Both the position numbers and the translations under genes were made by a program. The notes beneath the pieces were generated by a model that saw only the letters and a program-made list of their open reading frames with translations, did no database searches and was not told the DNA's origin. Below are positions 61,391-64,000 of a stretch of 64,000 nucleotides of DNA, one piece after another; within the stretch, counting starts at the first letter, position 1, and every line of letters starts with the position of its first letter. Origin of the DNA: SPGG2 sp964194625 (GTDB lineage: Bacteria; Pseudomonadota; Gammaproteobacteria; Acidiferrobacterales; SPGG2); assembly GCA_964194625.1 (NCBI GenBank), contig CAXMNC010000202.1:1-64000 (forward strand), given 5' to 3'.

Positions 61391-62875
61391 TTACTCATTA
61401 ACGCTGAAGGTGCGATATACATAATCGAGTTTTCTGTTGATGTTCTTGTTGTAGACCTTATTGACTTTGGAGTTTTCTTTCAGTCGCCACTCGCTGGTTC
61501 TATTAGCGAGGGCCTCAGCCAAGGTCCACCTATAGCTGAACGTCCTTCCAGACAGATTGTGGATGGCTTCAATCTGTGCCGCTGTGAACCAACTTTCATC
61601 GAGCAAATCTATTTTTTCAGATTCGACTACGAACTTGCCGGTCTGCGCGTAGTACAGGGCGGCTCTGTCTTGACCATCTGTGAGTGCGCGTTTTGCGTGT
61701 AACGCATCAAGGAATTGAACGCCGGAACTGAAGCTTTTACCGCGCAGCTCTTGGAGAGCCTTGATCGGGATCTTGTGCTCTGAAAGTTTCTTCAACACCG
61801 GCGCCGACAATTCATAACGGACCTCACGGTAGACTTGTTGATTGAAAACGTTCTGCAGGAAAAACAATGCGATAAAACAAACAACGGCTGAAATTACGGG
61901 CGTGGTGATCCAACCACCACCGATGTTGGCCAACACTTGCCAACGTATCTCCCGGCCACCCCGCATAAGCCCAATACCCACCACGGCTCCGATCACCGCC
62001 TGCGAACTAGAAACCGGAACCAGGGGAATCGTCGGTAATCCATTGTTTGCAAGCAAATATTCAAGTCCCTCGGAAGCGAATAGAAAAAGAACGATCGAAT
62101 GCGAAATAACGACCACCCAAGCTGCCACCGGGGACATTGGCAACAGATCTTGACCCACCGTCAACATCACTTTCTTCGAATACGTGAATACGCCGACGGC
62201 AATGGCGATCGCACCAAGCAAGAAAAGTTGTTGTACAGATGTAAGCGTAAAAAAATCAGCGACTTTGAAATCGGTAAACGATGAAACTGGCACAAAGACG
62301 CCCATAACATTAGCAATGTTATTGGCGCCCAAGCTGTACGCTCCGAAGGCGCCGGCGCATATCAAGGCCAAGCGTGTGTACGCATCCAACCGGAGCAGAT
62401 GAAATTTTCCCCAACGCAGGAACTGCTCCACCAACTTGAATATGGGCACAGCGATGAGGCCGGCCAGTAGGGGGCATGCCACCCAGGTGGCAAAGATCTT
62501 GATCAAAGCACTGGTATCGGTGACAGAGCCACTAAACAGATTCCAACCTATGATGGCGCCGACAACTGCTTGGCTTGTAGACACCGGTAGCCCCCATTTG
62601 GTCATCATGTAGACGGTACCGGCGGCGGACAATGCCACCATAAATGCGCCAGCAAGCGCATTAATCGAACCGAGTTCTCCCAGCGTGTGGGTAGTGCCGG
62701 CACCACTTATGACCGCACCAAGAATGACGAAAACGCTGCAGACGATGGCGGCCGTCGTGAATTTGACCATTCGTGTGCCAACCGCAGTGCCGAATACATT
62801 GGCCGCATCATTAGCCCCCAAAGACCAACCGAGAAACAGTCCACTGGTGAGAAAGAAAAGTACGGTGAGATCCAT
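61391..62875 (-). CDS. inorganic phosphate transporter, PiT family
   Basis: 494-aa inner-membrane low-affinity phosphate carrier. The PiT signature occurs twice in inverted halves, WSLGANDAANVFGTAVGTRM (about residues 18-37) and YSLGANNIANVMGVFVPV, along with GLPVSTSQAVVGAIIGW and VPVSSSQAVIGAVVGIG. About 10-12 membrane segments; a soluble C-terminal extension of about 120 residues (from QQVYREVRYELSAPVL) contains no recognised domain. It follows the DUF47 gene by 92 nt, the standard Pit accessory arrangement. Confidence 0.93.
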   Translation of the reverse strand: MDLTVLFFLTSGLFLGWSLGANDAANVFGTAVGTRMVKFTTAAIVCSVFVILGAVISGAGTTHTLGELGSINALAGAFMVALSAAGTVYMMTKWGLPVSTSQAVVGAIIGWNLFSGSVTDTSALIKIFATWVACPLLAGLIAVPIFKLVEQFLRWGKFHLLRLDAYTRLALICAGAFGAYSLGANNIANVMGVFVPVSSFTDFKVADFFTLTSVQQLFLLGAIAIAVGVFTYSKKVMLTVGQDLLPMSPVAAWVVVISHSIVLFLFASEGLEYLLANNGLPTIPLVPVSSSQAVIGAVVGIGLMRGGREIRWQVLANIGGGWITTPVISAVVCFIALFFLQNVFNQQVYREVRYELSAPVLKKLSEHKIPIKALQELRGKSFSSGVQFLDALHAKRALTDGQDRAALYYAQTGKFVVESEKIDLLDESWFTAAQIEAIHNLSGRTFSYRWTLAEALANRTSEWRLKENSKVNKVYNKNINRKLDYVYRTFSVNE

Positions 62876-62967
62876 AGTCCTTTGTTCGCTAGCCAGTCTG
62901 AATGCGGGAGGTTGGTCCGGCTAACGTGATCTTTAACCCGAACGCGGAATGATATCGTCCAACACCA

Positions 62968-63618
62968 CTAGATCTTGCGCTTAATGGCATAAATCGCTAG
63001 TGCATCAGCAATATCTTCAGCCTCATTGGCGAGTTCATCCACGCGTTCGGCGAAATAGCGGAGTTGGGTCTTGTGCGCAAGCTCGAGATCGGAGGCAAAA
63101 ACGGCCCTTTTCAGCTTGGTACTGATCTTGTCAGCTTCGGTTTCAAGAAACATCACCTTACTGTTGTGATCACGCACTGCCTCGATATCTCTAAAGAATG
63201 CTCGTGCCGCTAACACCACCGCCTCGACGCATGTGACCACGGTTTCCGTAAGTTCCTTAAAGCCCCTGCGAAAACTGGCCGGAATCTCGGGCGCTTCGAT
63301 GGAAAAGCGGTAGAGATCGGCTTCATAGATGTTAAGCAGGTAGTCCATGTTTTCGAGCAGGCTCAGCACGTCGCCCCGCAAGTCGGGAATAAGCGTCTGT
63401 GCGTATAAGTCAGTTTCGATGGCGCGGCGTAATTCGTCGCCGCGATGCTCGATGCCCTTACACTGCTCCAGCAACGCGTCGAATTCTTTACCCTGGCCTT
63501 TCTTCAGGTAGAGCTTAATAGCACGTTTGAAGACCAGGCCGGCCTCTGAGATCTTATCCAGAAACTCGTCGATCTGATTTTCGAGCACCCGTGTTCTTCC
63601 GAATAAATGCAAAGCCAT
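62968..63618 (-). CDS. DUF47/PhoU-like protein, Pit accessory regulator
   Basis: 216-aa all-helical protein of the TIGR00153/DUF47 family, distantly related to PhoU. Visible are FLDKISEAGLVFKRAIKLYL, CKGIEHRGDELRRAIETDLY with its acidic metal-binding E-x3-D pattern, LLENMDYLLNIYEADLYRFS and ETEADKISTKLKRAVFAS (second acidic pattern). ATG 63616-63618 matches the family start (MALHLFG). Such proteins are encoded next to PiT transporters and are thought to modulate them. Confidence 0.9.
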   Translation of the reverse strand: MALHLFGRTRVLENQIDEFLDKISEAGLVFKRAIKLYLKKGQGKEFDALLEQCKGIEHRGDELRRAIETDLYAQTLIPDLRGDVLSLLENMDYLLNIYEADLYRFSIEAPEIPASFRRGFKELTETVVTCVEAVVLAARAFFRDIEAVRDHNSKVMFLETEADKISTKLKRAVFASDLELAHKTQLRYFAERVDELANEAEDIADALAIYAIKRKI

Positions 63619-63648
63619 TATTATTAGTCCTCGATCTCCGGGGCGCAC

Positions 63649-64000
63649 CCCACCGTTATTTTCCCTGGATTCAGCCAGTCCCTACCGTACCATGCTTGAT
63701 CGAAATCGCTACACCCTGGGGCGGACTTCGGCCGTCAGCAACTTGTCGTTGTTTAAAGCGACCTGCTTTGGGGCGTAACCCACTCGAACGCAGCACAGCA
63801 GTGGCAGAAAATTGCTACGAGCGGTGTTCCCCGCAATGCTGCTGGCCCCTCTCTTTTGGTTATATTTTTTAGTATGTTACTGTCACAGTCCGTACTGTCA
63901 ATCGCGGTCAGATCCGCAGTTGGCCCCAATACTGGCGCAGAATTGGCTACTTGCGAAAACAGAGTGCATGGGTTGAAATTCCGTCTACCGGCGGTACTGG
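63649..64000. other. upstream region at window end
   Basis: About 350 nt, the likely promoter region of the DUF47-pit genes. A 93-codon plus-strand frame at 63591-63872 overlaps the DUF47 start, is Cys/Pro/Arg-rich and has no family resemblance, so it is not called. No Pho-box-like repeat could be identified with confidence. Confidence 0.35.

Noticed and set aside
63591..63872. 93-codon plus-strand frame at the window end
   Set aside because: Antisense to the start of the DUF47 gene, with atypical Cys/Pro/Arg composition and no family resemblance.
1..64000. Search by eye for tRNA, rRNA, CRISPR arrays and riboswitches
   Set aside because: No cloverleaf, rRNA segment, repeat-spacer array or known riboswitch core was recognised; a covariance-model scan would be decisive.

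Overview
The window looks like the chromosome of a heterotrophic proteobacterium, probably marine and of gamma- or alphaproteobacterial type. This is inferred from gene content only: an Aap-type amino acid transporter, a 1616-residue NAD-glutamate dehydrogenase, a taurine/omega-amino-acid dissimilation set (aminotransferase, alanine dehydrogenase, Xsc, Pta), a covalent-FAD dimethylglycine/sarcosine dehydrogenase-like protein, and GMC and aldehyde dehydrogenases. No rRNA, tRNA or CRISPR array was seen.

Layout. 0.7-6.4 kb (+): aapJQMP amino acid ABC transporter and a 2OG-Fe(II) oxygenase. 6.5-13.6 kb: acetoacetyl-CoA ligase (-) diverging from NAD-glutamate dehydrogenase (+). 13.8-18.5 kb: alpha/beta hydrolase, gabD, zinc alcohol dehydrogenase, panC. 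18.5-29.0 kb: mmsA and an omega-aminotransferase (-), a divergent MocR regulator, ald, xsc, then a GMC oxidoreductase (-) and pta. These convert taurine, hypotaurine or beta-alanine amino groups to ammonium through alanine, and the carbon skeleton to acetyl-CoA. 29.2-36.8 kb: methyltransferases and a NodU/TobZ-type carbamoyltransferase, broken up by a small scar region with a plasmid-primase fragment, an IS110 fragment, a second carbamoyltransferase 3' end and an IS3 end. Inside the scar sits an unusual HAD-TM-coiled coil-pentapeptide protein.

37.0-49.7 kb (-): an 11-gene run with mostly 4-8 nt overlaps. It encodes four glycosyltransferases, a histidine phosphatase, a polysaccharide deacetylase, a small membrane protein and a complete Yej/Opp-type ABC importer. 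This is the best candidate for an undescribed system: a glycan or glycoconjugate pathway translationally coupled to peptide-type uptake.

50.0-55.5 kb: alcohol dehydrogenase, class V aminotransferase, methyltransferase, membrane adenylate/guanylate cyclase, HD-domain protein and a stand-alone cyclic-nucleotide-binding protein. 55.5-58.2 kb: an ABC exporter-like protein with a degenerate, enlarged ATPase domain. 58.3-63.6 kb (-): the FAD/GcvT dehydrogenase, a HAD phosphatase, and a PiT phosphate transporter with its DUF47 partner.
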